The notes: generated by a model from the sequence alone, not told the origin. Numbered from the stretch's first letter, positions 11,401 through 22,491 are shown. The stretch: 64,000 bases of DNA from Elymus sibiricus (GCA_039707655.1 CM077666.1:282399166-282463165); one strand, 5' to 3'. Translations and numbers: made by a program.

Positions 11401-11904
11401 AGTTTATCAAGAATATGTTGGAATGTCTTTCCACTATCCCTCAACAAATTCCAGAGCTAAAAAGATCAGCCGCCCGATCTGGCGCGATATATGCATTGAG
11501 CCGGGCTTTAGCTTATGGAGAGGAGCTTGATCCAGCTAAGCTAGCAAAGGTTTCCCCGAATTTAAAAATGACGGGTCGGAATTTTCTCAGGAGGATTACG
11601 CTGCCTGTGTCAAGGATGCTCAAATACTGTTGACTCAGCTGGTTTCTGAGATGAAACTGAGGAACTATCAAGCAGCTTATGGCGCCAACCATACCTGGAT
11701 TCCACCACCTGATTTGATATCAAAAAGTCTGGCTCCTCAATGGCGTGAGCATGTCTTTGCTCCTGAAGTTGACCCATCTTCAATTTTTGATGAGGCTGTG
11801 TTCCAGGCTTTATCTCACTGCAACTCGAACGCGGATAACCTTCAGATACAAGAGCCGGAAGACCAATCGATGGATAACCCCAGGGTGTCTCACATGCAGG
11901 ATTA
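8405..11904 (+). pseudogene. Multi-exon antisense gene of element C, putative gypsy-type transposon domain (PF04195-like)
   Basis: The first exon opens MSESKSCNWVATQVSN and carries the YEEYGFLLP...GEVVIFLDHLQRVFSPPGSK region typical of this family. A frameshift near 8625 and stops follow, but the continuation (WFYxRN, RTLPTRPHL/LPGWS, NGLMCAYSRDLNGAQRYNN) is readable to about 9222. Plausible introns with GT/AG ends then separate short exons (9375-9519, about 9577-9834, 9906-9970, 10052-10523, 10930-11190), ending in a long last exon (11271-11904). The middle is acidic and Pro-rich. The part at 10990-11170 is a coiled coil (KEKKSFETEKATLLKRAENA). The last exon is globular (FYDNSLLMLKAVYSLTEQPY) and is shifted once near 11575. 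It is antisense to gag of the same element. Function unknown. Confidence 0.65.
10633..10860 (+). repeat. Three tandem 73-bp repeats in an intron of the element C antisense gene
   Basis: Copies begin at 10633, 10706 and 10779, exactly 73 bp apart. Each has a CCCCCAAG start, a GGCTCATCTGCTTGAGATGAG inverted-repeat core (TCATCT...AGATGA) and a TTTTTAATAACTTTGAAGAA tail. Part of a fourth copy begins at about 10860. Similar CCCCCAAG/GCCGG units recur after the gene, at 11950 and 12958-13110. Confidence 0.8.
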
Positions 11905-13366
11905 GCCACCACTGACATGGATGATGCAGTCGGTGATTCGAACTTTATCATCATCTTGTCGATTTGAGCCCCCAAGAGCGGGTTCGTGCACATTTGCACA
12001 CTTGTTGGCGCAAGATACTTATTTTTTTGGGCTTGATCCCTTTTCTGCTATTTCATGGCCCTGTTATTCATATCGCCCTTTATTGATGAGCGCTTTTGGT
12101 AAGTTAGAGCTAGGAAAATGAGCCAGCAGAAAGTCTTGATACTCTATATTTAACAATCTACTTCTCTTTCAACAATGCTGAAGATTATATGTCTTGTCAA
12201 TTGGTCACTTGAGTGAGCTCAACTGTTCAACCCGATCTCTCGTGTGTAAGCCGGTAATAACTTTTGAACCTGAAACTTGCTGTAGTGACAAAGCCGAATA
12301 AGGCAATATTGATAAGCCGGCTCAATGAGTCCTGGTAGAAATTGATGTCCAAAACTTGAGGTCCTTTAAAACAATAACACAATTTTATGCTGATCATGCA
12401 ACAAATAACCTGGTTATTTCATGTATAATTGGTAACGAAAGTAAGGCATGCTCAAAACATTTTATGTGGCAAAATTTCAGCACATAGTACCGTTTTAGGG
12501 ACTGGCTTTATACAACAGCCCCTTTTGAAAATAGCTTTGCATGATCTCGGTTAGTTTAACCGAGATACTGGTCAGCAAAAAAGGCTTTATAAAAAAGCAC
12601 ATAATATCTTGTGATATATTCTGATTTGAAAATCAGTTTTCCGCATAAGCACGGTGTGATGACGGTGCGAAAAGGGGTAATAACACATGCTCATAATGTC
12701 AAGATAATCCGTCGGCTTTCGAGGCTCGACAGGGAAGATCGACTTTCGAGGCTCGAGTCTTGCTTCAATGAAGCAGGTATGATAACCCATGGTTTATCCT
12801 AGCTTTCTGTATGCCGGCTCTCACATGACTCAAGCTGGTGTTTTAACCTTGATAAGTTCAGGGTTCAAAAAAGGATTGACTTGTCAAGAGTACACGGGGT
12901 CATCTGATCGGAGTCACATCAAGCATATAGGCAGGTCTAACCATATATGGCATTTTTGCCGGGTCGAGAGGGTGAGAAATCTAAGCCCAATGGGCTGGAA
13001 GCCCCTAAATGCCCTTTGTATGGTGGCGTTATTATGCCGGGTCACAAGGGTGAGAAAGCTAAACTCGATGAGTTGGAAGCCCCCAGGTGCCCTTTATTTT
13101 GGAAGATAAAGACTCAAACTCAATTTGTAGGTTGAAACAACAAAAAATATGCCGGCTTTATTCATACTCGAAACATAAAGAAGTATATATAGAATTCTGC
13201 AGGGGGGAAGAAATTACAAAAAAGAGCCGGCAGAGCTAGGTATAATGAGGCCACTGGTGTTCCAGGGCCAGCTTGTTTCCCTCTCGGAGACATAAAATTT
13301 CTTCTTTGAGGCCCTCCAAAGTGAGTTTTATTCAGGGATTCAGATGCTAGTGGTACTGACCGTTAT
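11905..13366 (-). other. Noncoding stretch of element C between antisense gene and gag
   Basis: No pol-like frame is seen in either strand. The sequence is littered with GCCGGCT and AGCCGG words. It has two related units about 78 bp apart (12958 and 13036), each with GCCGGGTC, GGGTGAGAAA and TGGAAGCCCC. A small direct duplication of TTTCGAGGCTCGA is at 12717-12752. In an intact element, pol would lie here. Confidence 0.6.
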
Positions 13367-14052
13367 TCAACTGCTTGGGATTACTTTGGAATCCTCCTTG
13401 GTTATTATGTTGATTGCCCTGGCCAGGATGCTGCCCATTGCCATGATTTCCCTGATGTTGAAAACCAGCCCCCGGGCCAGTTTATGACCCGCCAGGTCCG
13501 TGTTGGCCTGGGTGTCCCGCACCATTGCCTCCTGGACTATTCTGGAAAGCCTGGCTGTGGAACTCTTGCATGATATAGCAATTCTCCCAAGAGTGGCTAG
13601 CCGACTTATCTTGAGTGCTGTGCTTAGGGCAAGGTGCTTTAAGTGCCTCCTCATAATTGTGAGGTTTATTCCCATTATAAGCCCCTCCGGGTCGACCATT
13701 GCGGCGCTGATTCTTGAAGCCCGTGTTAGTGTTGGCCACAAAGTCTAACCCGCCATCAGGTTGTTTCCGCTTATTATTTTGAGTCCCCTGGTTGCCTCCG
13801 TGACCATGCTGACCTTTCCCTCCTTTAGCTTTTTTTGCCTTTGGTGGTCTTGCCCTCATCTGAGCCGGGATCCTTTGTGCTATCCGACTCGGCATATCTG
13901 GTGTGGACGTTCATCAAGTCGCCCATGTCTTGTACCTTTCGCTTGAGCCGTCCGAGCTTCTGGACCAAAGGCTGGAAGTGACAGTTCTTCTCTAATATTA
14001 GGACTGCTTGAGCTGCCGTAATGCTGTCCGAGGAGTGGATGATTTTCGTGAA
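13367..14052 (-). pseudogene. Gag C-terminal part of element C
   Basis: Minus-strand translation gives SITAAQAVLILEKNCHFQP then KRKVQDMGDLMNVHTRYAES, recognisable Tat-type Gag. A Lys/Gly-rich stretch and a CPKH...SHSWENCYIM cluster, which may serve as the zinc-binding end, follow. There is a frameshift near 13840 and a stop near 13481. The Gly/Gln/Asn/His-rich tail runs on to about 13370. The N-terminal part of the same gag is at 42984-43308. By comparison with the family, about 250 residues between the two parts are missing, lost around the insertion of element D. Confidence 0.65.
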
Positions 14053-14253
14053 CCGAAGGGGGAAATCAAAGCTATCGTCGTCACCAACACCCCTCTCATC
14101 TTTGGGAGGCCAATCTGCATCAACATCGTCAACAACACCGTCTTCTCTCAAACCCTAGTTCATCTCTTGTGTTCAATCTTTGTACCGGAACCTCAGATTG
14201 GTACCTGTGGGTGACTAGTAGTGTTGATTACCTTGCGTAGTTGATTACTATAT
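14053..14253 (+). repeat. 5' LTR of element D, first surviving piece
   Basis: It matches 42372-42555 in the 3' LTR (ACACCCCTCTCATCTTTGGG, TTGGTACCTGTGGGTGACTA). It joins the gag of element C on its left without a TG terminus, so the LTR start is deleted. The CACTA element begins at 14254. The shared text also produces a chimeric minus-strand ORF across the C/D junction, which should not be read as one protein. Confidence 0.8.
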
Positions 14254-14267
14254 CACTACTGGAATCA
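14254..14267 (+). repeat. Left terminal inverted repeat of the CACTA element
   Basis: CACTACTGGAATCA is matched by the reverse complement of 24286-24299. The adjoining TAT (14251-14253) is the target duplication. Confidence 0.92.
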
Positions 14268-14269
14268 AG

Positions 14270-14763
14270 ATCTTTGCCGTCTGCCATGGCTGACGGCAAA
14301 GGCATGCATGGCGGACGGCAAAGGTCTTTGCCGTCAGCCAGCAGACGGCACCACATCTGGCTGAACAAGTTATGGTAAAGGGCACTTTGCCGTCTGCTGG
14401 CAGACGACAAAGATGCAAAGGTCTTTGCCGTCTGCCAGCAGACGGCAAAGGCCATGGACGGCACATGTGGCAGCTTAGGTCCGTTAAGGGGTTAACGGCA
14501 TGCTTTGCCTTCTGCTAGCAGACGGCAAAGTGGCCAAATAGGCCAGCCCAGGTTCCCCCCAGGTAGCTGCCACGTGGCTCGCTATGCCGTCTGCTGGCAG
14601 ACGGCAAAGATGCAAAGTTCTTTGCCGTCTGCCAGCAAATGGCAAAGCAACCACATAGGCCAGCCCAGTGCCCCCATGTTGCATAGGTAGCTGCCACGTG
14701 GCAGCTTTGCCGTCTGCTGGCAGACGGCAAAACTCTTTGCCGTCTGCCAGCGGACGGTAAAGT
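14270..14763. repeat. Subterminal repeat array, left end of CACTA element
   Basis: About a dozen copies of TTTGCCGTCTGC or its complement GCAGACGGCAAA occur, mostly paired as 27-30-bp near-perfect palindromes joined by TGG, CAG or TAG. Such arrays are the usual binding sites for the CACTA accessory protein (TnpA in En/Spm; known biology). Each pair would form a small hairpin in RNA. Confidence 0.85.
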
Positions 14764-15112
14764 GCCTGTACTGCCCCTGTTTTTTCTGTTTTTTCTTAAA
14801 TTCAATCAATTTTAGATATATATATACGTTTGAAAATACTTTCAACAAGCATACATATCCCTGCCATATGGATATGATCATCCAACACATATACATACCA
14901 ACTCAAAAGTCCATATCCAACATATATATATAGCCAACATATATCCAACAACAAGCATACAATGGTTTCATCCATACATACATATATAGGTAGCAAGTTT
15001 CACATTGTTCATCCTACAAAATCAAAACAAAAAGGAAGGACAAGGAGAAGAGTAGACTCCATCAATGCAAGCTTTCGTGATCTAAAGCAAATCTGTAAAT
15101 TGGGAAAGAAGA

Positions 15113-15212
15113 AAGTTAGAAGAAGAAGAAGAAGAAGAAGTAAAGTAGAAGAAGAAGAATTTTTCTTCTCTTTCTTTTTCTCCTCTTCTTTATCTTCTTC
15201 TTCTTCTAACGA
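15113..15212. repeat. GAA/TTC simple repeats forming an imperfect hairpin
   Basis: GTTAGAAGAAGAAG at 15115 faces CTTCTTCTTCTAAC at 15195 in inverted orientation, with further GAA and TTC runs between. Small ORFs over this stretch are low-complexity and are not genes. Confidence 0.7.
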
Positions 15213-15239
15213 AGGTAACTTAGGTAATTGTGCCATTTT

Positions 15240-15935
15240 TTAGCTAAGCTAGATAAAAATGCTAAGTGTAGGTCATTTTAGAGCTAAGCTAGGTAAATAG
15301 GTCATTTTGGAGGTTAGTAAGGTTATTATGTCATTTTCGAGGAAAATAAGCTAAGTCAGTGTCATTTTGGAGGTAACCAAGATTATTATGCCATTTTTGA
15401 CCTAAGTATGCTAAGTATGTCATAAATGAACTAAAGAAGCTAAGTATAGGTCATTTTTGAGCTAACCTAGGTAGTTATGCCATTTTTGAGCTAACTAAGC
15501 ATATTTATTCATTTTGGAGGACAAAATGGTAAGTGTAGGTCATTTTTGAGCTATCCTAGTTAAAATCGGTCATTTTGGAGCTAGGTAAGGTTATTTTGTC
15601 ATTTTGGAGGAAAATAAACTAATGATATGACAGTTTGGAGCTAAACCAAGGTTATTATGCCTTTTTTACCTAAGTAAGCTAATTATGTCATAAATGAACT
15701 AGCTAAGCTAAGTATAGATCATTATTGAGCTATCCTAGGTAGTTATGCCATTTTTTAGCTAACTAAGCATATTAAGTCATTTTGGAGGAAAAAATGCTAA
15801 GTATAGGTCATTTTATAGCTATCCTAGGTAAAATATGTCATTTTGGAGCTAAGTAAGGTTATTATGTCATTTTCGAGGAAAATAAGCTAAGTATAGGTCA
15901 TTTTGGAGCTAAATAGGTCATTTCTAACGCTAAGT
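15240..15935. repeat. Degenerate tandem array with a higher-order period near 270 bp
   Basis: Short units of about 40 bp built on GTCATTTTGGAGCTAAG and TAGGTTATTATG-like words repeat throughout. The unit TAAGGTTATTATGTCATTTT recurs at about 15310, 15580 and 15850, and the unit GTCATAAATGAACTA at 15418 and 15688. The larger period is therefore 270 bp, present about 2.5 times. The array lies just past the stop codon of the accessory gene. Confidence 0.75.
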
Positions 15936-15976
15936 ACGCATTTGTTAAGCAAAACACTTGGGAAAACTTACCATCA

Positions 15977-18377
15977 TCACGGAGGTGAAGGACCGGTCGG
16001 GTTTGCGCCAGTGTGAGACGGAGAAGGACCGGTCGGGGTTGCGGCAGACGCAGAAGGATCGGTCGATGCTTGTCGGGAGGCATGCTGCACCAAAGATCAT
16101 TTGCAATGTCTCGTTAGCATGATGCAAGTCAAATGTGAATACTAGTAACTAATGACCATTCAAATGAAACTCACCGTGGGTGCTATACCAATCTGGGGCA
16201 TCGGCGGAGGGGTCTGACCGTTGTTCTGGCAAACGATCTGCACATTTTGTTTTCACGAGTCAGTCATATTAGTTAGTGATGAAACAAACATTACGTGCAT
16301 GATTTGGCTAATATGCAGGAGAAACTTACCACGAGGAGCTCGTATAGGGCCCGGTGAGACGCGTCGTTCCGGTTCCTCTCCTCCTCCAATAGCCTAGCCG
16401 TCCTCTCCTCCATGTCCCTCTCCCTCTCCGCCGCCTGCTTGTTTGCCTCCGCCAAAAGCTCCTGGGCCCTAGCCTCGATGGCGAGCTCCATTGGCCGTGG
16501 ACGAGGCCTTATCTCAGGATCGGATCTCGTCTGGTGCTTCTTGATCTCCGGGAGAGTTCTAGGACAACGTATCAGTCCATCCCCAATGGCTATCGAGCCA
16601 TGGGGCCTCCCGCCACCAGATATCATCACGAGCTCCGAATCAAAAGACTCTGGCTCGGGTTGAAGTCCTCCCCTTTCCTCGTCTTCCCCTCATCCCTGTA
16701 CCTCACGAGCTTGTTGTGGGAGGAGATGTTGCTGAAGCTCTCTCGATGATCGAGGTCATCCTCAGAGAATGCCCTGGCCTTCTTGTACGGGGCAGTATGG
16801 GCCATGGCATAGAGGTCGAACAGCGATGGCACCTCCTTCTTGTTGTGTCGCACCTAAAAGAGAGGAACAAAATATTAGTTAAGGGCTCAAGCTAGCATGA
16901 AGAATGAAATTGCATGAATCATGAAGCAAACCACATACCCAGTGATCCCCGAACTCAAACAGGTTGGAGCTCCCTTGATGGTGTGGCACACCTTTCATTT
17001 GGGCACGCTTATCCTTGGCCTTGTTGTGGACGGGTAGCCATTGGAGAGAGCACCACTCATCCACCAACGCCTCCCAACAGTCCATCCTATCCGCACACCA
17101 TCTCGGGGGCACCTAAGTTAGACAAGAGAAATTTCAGCGCTACGCCTATGAATCAAATCAAGGAAACTAAGTACAAGACCTTAAGAATAGGTAATTACCT
17201 TCATGTACTTCTCCTTACTCAGAAACTTGGCGCGGCACTTCTTCTTGGCCCTCTTAATGTTAGTCGAGGCATAGTAGTCTCGAACAGCCTGCACCCGAGC
17301 CTCGTGCCATAAGTTCTGAAATAGGCGCTTGCACTCGGCTACGAGAACAATAGCCGCGTCTGCCTCGTGTTCCTCAATACACCTATAGAAGGTCTGCAAT
17401 CAAACAAGACAACACTGATTAGTACAATCACTAGGTGCTATTGATTTTTAATTCTGTAAAGGAGAAATTACTCAAAACCGCCGGATCACAATGTCGGCCA
17501 CTGTCTCGCACATGACACCGTCGACCCTCTCCTCCGGCGGGGCTGGGGCAGCCACGTACATCTCCCAGCTCAGTGCTAGCTGTGGAACCTCACCCTCACC
17601 GGGCAACGTGACCCACCCCGGTAAGTGGTGCCGGCAAAGCACACCAAGGACCTGGTTCGGCCTGCGGACCCCAGGGGCGTGTTTCCAACCCCTGCAGTAT
17701 GACAAGGCCAACACATTAGATATTAATTTGAAGAAACATGAAGGAAAAAGGTTAAAAAAGAGTAAATGGACTTACTTCTCCCCATTAGGCACAATCAACC
17801 ACCTCTGATCGCAGGTCACCGGCACGGGCGGGAGCTTTGTACCACTACACTGGTAGACCTTCTTGCCCTCCTCAACCAGCTCGCCCTCGCTATAGCTATC
17901 CTCAGAAAAGTTGTCCTCGCCACCATCAGCATGGCCACTAGCCTCCGGAGTCATGTGGGACGAAGACTCTGGGATCGGAGTCTCCTGGGACGAAGACTCT
18001 GGGACCGGAGTCTCCTGGGATGAAGGCTCGGCGACCCGAGGCTCATGGACCGGAGTCCGAGATGGGTCCACGTCAGACGGGTCCACCTGAGATGGAGCAC
18101 TCCTGTGGTCGGGAGAATCAGCTGGGGGTGGTGGCGAGGAAGGCGCAGCAGCCTTCCTACCTCTCCCGCCGCCACGTCCACCTCTAGCACCCCTCTTCGT
18201 CTTCCCCCGACCTCTTCGGCCAAAGAAGAAGTGCCCGCCGGTGTCTGCATACTGTGTACCAGCGCTCTCCGGAGGTGCTGGGGTGGAATAATAGCACCCA
18301 TCCCAGCACGCACCGAGGAAGGAGGCTCGGAGCGCTCTCGACCCGCGCCCACCATCTGTCAACACCTGCAATGACAA
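15977..18377 (-). CDS. CACTA accessory protein (Spm-type plant transposase domain, TnpA-like), seven or so exons
   Basis: Minus-strand exons with GT/AG borders are at about 18377-17776, 17691-17480, 17395-17207, 17112-16937, 16854-16331, 16238-16174 and 16084-15977. Exon 1 is low-complexity: a GRRGRGKTKRG basic patch, then Pro/Ser-rich text with repeated SSSQETPxPE units, and an acidic end. Exons 3-5 carry the conserved block (CKRLFQNLWHEARVQAVRDY, WVPPRWCADRMDCWEALVDEW-type, VPSLFDLYAMAHT). Exon 5 ends in a coiled coil rich in Glu and Arg (ELLAEANKQAAERERDMEER). I place it with PF03004-type proteins, which in En/Spm bind the subterminal repeats. The exact start is unsure because 18370 also looks like a splice acceptor. 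No stop breaks the exons I could read, although splice sites were judged by eye. Confidence 0.7.
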
Positions 18378-18485
18378 AGAGTAAACGAAATTAGTACAAC
18401 ATAAAAAAATTGAATACCTAATAACATGAACTAATTAATAATATATATGTACATAATAATATTTGAATACCTGACATTACTAATA

Positions 18486-21400
18486 TTAATCTTCATCGTC
18501 TATATATGCTTCGGGATCAATAAATGCATAATCATCATCACTATCAGTAATGACGTGCTCATCAGCATCATCAATAAATGCATCAACATGTGGAAGGCCT
18601 CCTTTATGTAATCGGTCAAGCATTGACAGGTCATCCGCAGCAGTAACCTCTTCTTCTTCCGTCTCTTCTTGTTCCGGCTCAGGGGTGGAGTCGGATTCAC
18701 TGTCACTGTCTACCTCAATGTTCTGGGGTGAAGTAGGGCGGTTCTTGAAACGTTTTTTGGAAACACGTGTTTCTTGGAAGAATTCTCCTTCATATGTGTC
18801 TGGGTTAATGTGAGGTTCATAATCATCTTCATTGAGGGGAGGTGGTTTAAAATGTCGCGGCACATCATAAACGACATCCCAACCATTCAGATTTGGATCA
18901 GTTTGGCAGGCCCACGGTAGATAGAAAACTTGGGTCGCCTGTTGAGCCATAATATAGACATTGGGAACATCTAAATGGGTGCTTTGTTTGATTTCGACTA
19001 GCCCTATATGTTCATGAGTCCTTCTAGTCTCCTTCGGCTGGAACCAATAACATTTGAAGACTACGACGTTTGGTGGGTTTTCACCAAAGAATGTAAGTTC
19101 ATAAATTGCTTCAACTCTTCCATAATACTCGACCCCTCCTTCACCGACAGTGGAGACACAACAATTTGTAGACTTTCGGTCGGCCATAGATAGCTCTTTG
19201 CCAAAAGTACGAAAGCGATACCCGTTGATGTCGTATTTGTCAAATGAACGGTCCATATAGTCAAAACCATTAGTGACTTGTCTCAATTCGGAGTCCATAG
19301 ACTCTGCATTAGCCTACAAGTTTAATACGAAAGGATTGTTGCATTAGCCGCAAACTAGACGAAGAAATGAAATGGTCTAATGGAAATTACCGTTTGTTTG
19401 AACCAAGAGATGAAACCGGGATAGCCGCCTCCATGCTTTGCCAGAAGCTCATACTCTTCGATGGAATCCTTTTGGATCACCGCTCCATCTGGGAATTTGG
19501 CGATGTATCGACTGTATCACATATCCGGGAATAAGAGCATTTCAAAGGAATTAGAAGTTGCAAATAATGTACCAAGAACTTACTCGATGTACGGCCGCAC
19601 TTCTGTTAGGTTGTTGAAGATATACAACGAAATGGTACGCCATTCTTCGACATCCAATGCTATAGCTTTCGAAGCACCGACTGGTGCGAGCTTCCCTTTG
19701 AATAGGCTGAGGTTGGATCGACCTTTTTCACGGTCACCATCATTGTACCGAGGCTTCGGATTATGCAAATGACGATTCTTGGCTTTGTAGTGTGCTGTCA
19801 CGAAGTTTGCCGCCTCCTCAGTAATGAATGCCTTGGCCATCGATGATTCAATTCTACGTTTATTTTTACATTTTGCTCGAAGCATCTTCTGCATCCTCTC
19901 AGTTGCGAACACCAACGATTTTGCATGGGCCCCCCAATCTTGCCTCGGTCGGGAGATGCAAAATCAATTGCTGCATTGGATTAAAGAATCCCGGTGGAAA
20001 GATCTTTTCTAACTTGCAGATCAACTCCGGCGCCAACTCTTCCAGTTCGTCTAGCACGTCAGGCGATAGTTCTTTCGCACAAAGAGCACGGAAGAAATAG
20101 CTCAGCTTTGCCAGTACTAGCCATTCATCCTCAGGGATAAAGCCACGCAACATCACCGGCATTACCCGCTCAAGCCATATGTGCCAATCATGACTCTTGA
20201 GACCAAATATTTTCAATTTGTCAAGACTCGCTCCCCTCTTTAGATTCGCTCCATACCCATCGGGGAACATCAAGTGCATTTTCACCCACAAGATCATTTC
20301 CCTCATAGCTGGCCTTCAAAAATTGAACCATGCCTTTGGCTTCCTCCAGTTCTTCTTTCCTTTCAGTTGTCGCATGTTTTGTAACGGTCTATCACATAGA
20401 GCCTCCTGATCGACTCTAGCCTTAGGATTATCCTTCGACTTCCCCTCTATGCCAAACAAAGTACCAAAAAGGGCCTCGGCGATATTATTTTCAGTGTGCA
20501 TCACGTCGATGTTGTGTGGGCAAAGGAGGTCTTTAAAGTAAGGCAGATCCCACAAGCATATCTTGTGAGTCCAGGCGTGTTTCGAATTATACCCTTTGAA
20601 ATACCCTAGACGATTTGGATCCGGCTCGAGAGCGTTTATCTGATCTAGGGTCTGTTGGCCTATCAATGGAGGTGGTGCAGAGTTTTTGACAACTCTACCT
20701 TTCATGAAATTCTTCTTGTCTTTTCTGAACTTATGGCGAGGATCCAGGAACTGTCTATGCAAGTCAAAGCAAGAATACTTGCGACCCGCCTGTAGCCAAC
20801 GGAACTCAAGAGCTGCCTTGCATGTGGGCACGGGGACCTTCCATGCACACACCAGCCAATGAATAGCGCATACGCCGGCAAGTCATGCGATGAGTACATG
20901 TACCACACATGCATTTTGAAGTTTTTTTTGTAGCGGCATCATATGTCTTGATCCCATTATCCCAAGCTTCTTGCAATTCATCCTTAAGCGGCTACATGTA
21001 CACATTCATATTCTTCCCCGGATAGTTGGGCCCTGGAATTACCAACGTCAAGAAAATGTTCTTTCTTTTCATAATCTCTCCGGGGGGGGGGGGGGGGGGA
21101 AGATTGAGTGGAATGATAAATACATGCCAGCAACTGTATTGGGTTGCCATCATACCAAACACATTGAACCCATCCGTGCTGATGGCGACTCAAGGATGCC
21201 TTGGATCTGCCGCTTTATCCTTATGTAATGCATCGAAGTGCTTCCACGCAAAAGTGTCTGAAGTGTGTCCCAACATCGGATTCCCATCTGCATCTAGTTC
21301 GGTTCTTTTGCCCAATTTATGCCACGTCATCTGTCTGGCCGTCTCTTCGACCATGAAAAGACATTGAAGTCTTGGTATGATTGGCATATACCGAAGAACA

Positions 21401-22143
21401 TTAACTGGGATTTTGGTCTGACTCTTCTCACCCATACCGTTGTCTACCACAACATACCTGGAAGACTTGCAAATGGGACAATAGTTGTAGCCCGCATACT
21501 CAAGCCTAAATAAGGCACATCCATTCTCATAGGCATCTATCTTCTCATAGGGCATCTTAAGCGCACGTAGGATTTTGTCTGACTGGTACAGGTTTGCTGG
21601 CAATACATGGCCTTTGGGTAGAAAGCGTCCAAATATCGTCATCATCGTGTTGTAGCATTCTCTGCCCAGGTTGAACTGAGCCTTCAGAGCCATTACTTGC
21701 GCGATGGCATCCAGCTGACAAAGCTCAGTGTGCTCGTGGAGAGGACGTTTTTAAGACTCCAACATTTCATAGAAGGCCTTTGCAAATTCCTCCATCTCAT
21801 CATCTGAATCCCGAGCATCATCAAAGTCTTGCACCATGTCTTCGATCCCAGTACCATGCTCGTCGGTGCGACGACGAACCACCTCAGCTCTGGCACGTTG
21901 GGCAGACTCACCATGAAATGTCTAGATCGTATAATTAGGCGTAAAACCCCACTTCTGTAGGTGTTTGATCATTTCAAACTCTGACCTCTTATGATAGTTG
22001 TCGCAATCGACACAGGGGCACCAGGTTGTTTTCTGTCCATTTGCAAATGCGGCTCTCACAAACCCCTTGGTTTTTGTTATCCATTCATGGGTCATGTCTT
22101 TCTGACTAGTGTGACCGGTGTACATCCATGCACGATCACTCAT
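18486..22143 (-). pseudogene. TNP2-type CACTA transposase, broken by stops
   Basis: It starts at 22143 with MSDRAWMY, a transposase-associated domain containing WCPCVDCDNYHKRS. The TNP2 core follows (CPICKSSRYVV, DGFNVFGMMATQYSCWHVFI, VIPGPNYPGKNMNVYM, HNIDVMHTENNIAEALFGTL), then a DUF4218-like part (KSHDWHIWLERVMPVMLRGF) and a DUF4216-like C-terminal exon of 270 residues (19298-18486) with an acidic tail. In-frame stops are at 21922-21924, 21751-21753 and 21190-21192, with another near 20990. Family comparison suggests Trp or Gln/Arg codons changed by C-to-T or G-to-A. A run of about 18 G (C on the coding strand) at 21079-21097 falls in a Pro stretch and may shift the frame. The enzyme would cut the CACTA ends; this copy is unlikely to work. 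Confidence 0.85.
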
Positions 22144-22275
22144 CTTGCCTAGCTACTGGACACACAAGAAATATATACATAATTCAGCAAACCATATTCA
22201 TCAGTTAATAGAGTTTGTCAGTTTTATTACGTCCATGCAACCTAGATGCTAGTAGGTAAAGATAGGTCCTAATCC

Positions 22276-22491
22276 CACCCGAGTATGTGTAGATTGGGTT
22301 CGTTTTCCCATGCTCTGCTTCGGATCCGACGCAAAATTTCGGCAGCACCTCCCCGCTGTTCTCCTGATACACGTCTCGGCAATAAGCAGAGAGGATGTGT
22401 ACCCGAACAACAGGGAGGCACTGACAAAATTCTGCATCGGATCCGGAGCAGAGCATATGGGAAAACGAACCCAATCTACACATACTCGGGC
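22276..22491. repeat. 216-bp inverted repeat upstream of the transposase
   Basis: The sequence from CCGAGTATGTGTAGATTGGG (22278) to the middle near 22384 is repeated in reverse complement up to 22491. The outer 50 bases match almost perfectly (one 2-base gap), and the inner part has scattered mismatches. The centre is TCTCGGCAATAAGCAGAGAGG. It lies 130 bp before the transposase ATG, within the likely 5' untranslated or promoter region. Confidence 0.85.

Larger units (their letters stand above)
8241..14052 (-). mobile_element. Element C, left segment: pol-less Tat-lineage gypsy element
   Basis: On the minus strand this segment runs from the gag C-terminus (14052) through a noncoding stretch to an antisense gene (8405-11904, plus). 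The 5' LTR, primer site and gag N-terminus are at 42979-44231, separated by element D. Only about 1.5 kb lies between gag and the antisense gene, too little for protease, RT, RNase H and integrase, and none is seen. The 3' LTR is not in the window; it should lie left of element B. Confidence 0.7.

Noticed and set aside
13825..14151. 108-residue minus ORF beginning MREDGVVDDVD
   Set aside because: It runs across the junction of D's LTR and C's gag. The first 33 residues are LTR sequence, also present at 42364-42456.
14270..14763. CRISPR-like array of short repeats
   Set aside because: Repeats are paired palindromes of irregular spacing inside the terminal inverted repeats of a CACTA element, which explains them fully.
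14962..15243. 93-residue ORF with Arg/Lys/Ser runs
   Set aside because: It is the translation of the GAA/TTC simple repeats and their flanks, not a gene.
21079..21097. Run of about 18 G in the transposase
   Set aside because: Could be read as programmed slippage, but long G runs are often miscounted in assemblies and sit here in an already broken gene. A similar C run is at 36964-36978.
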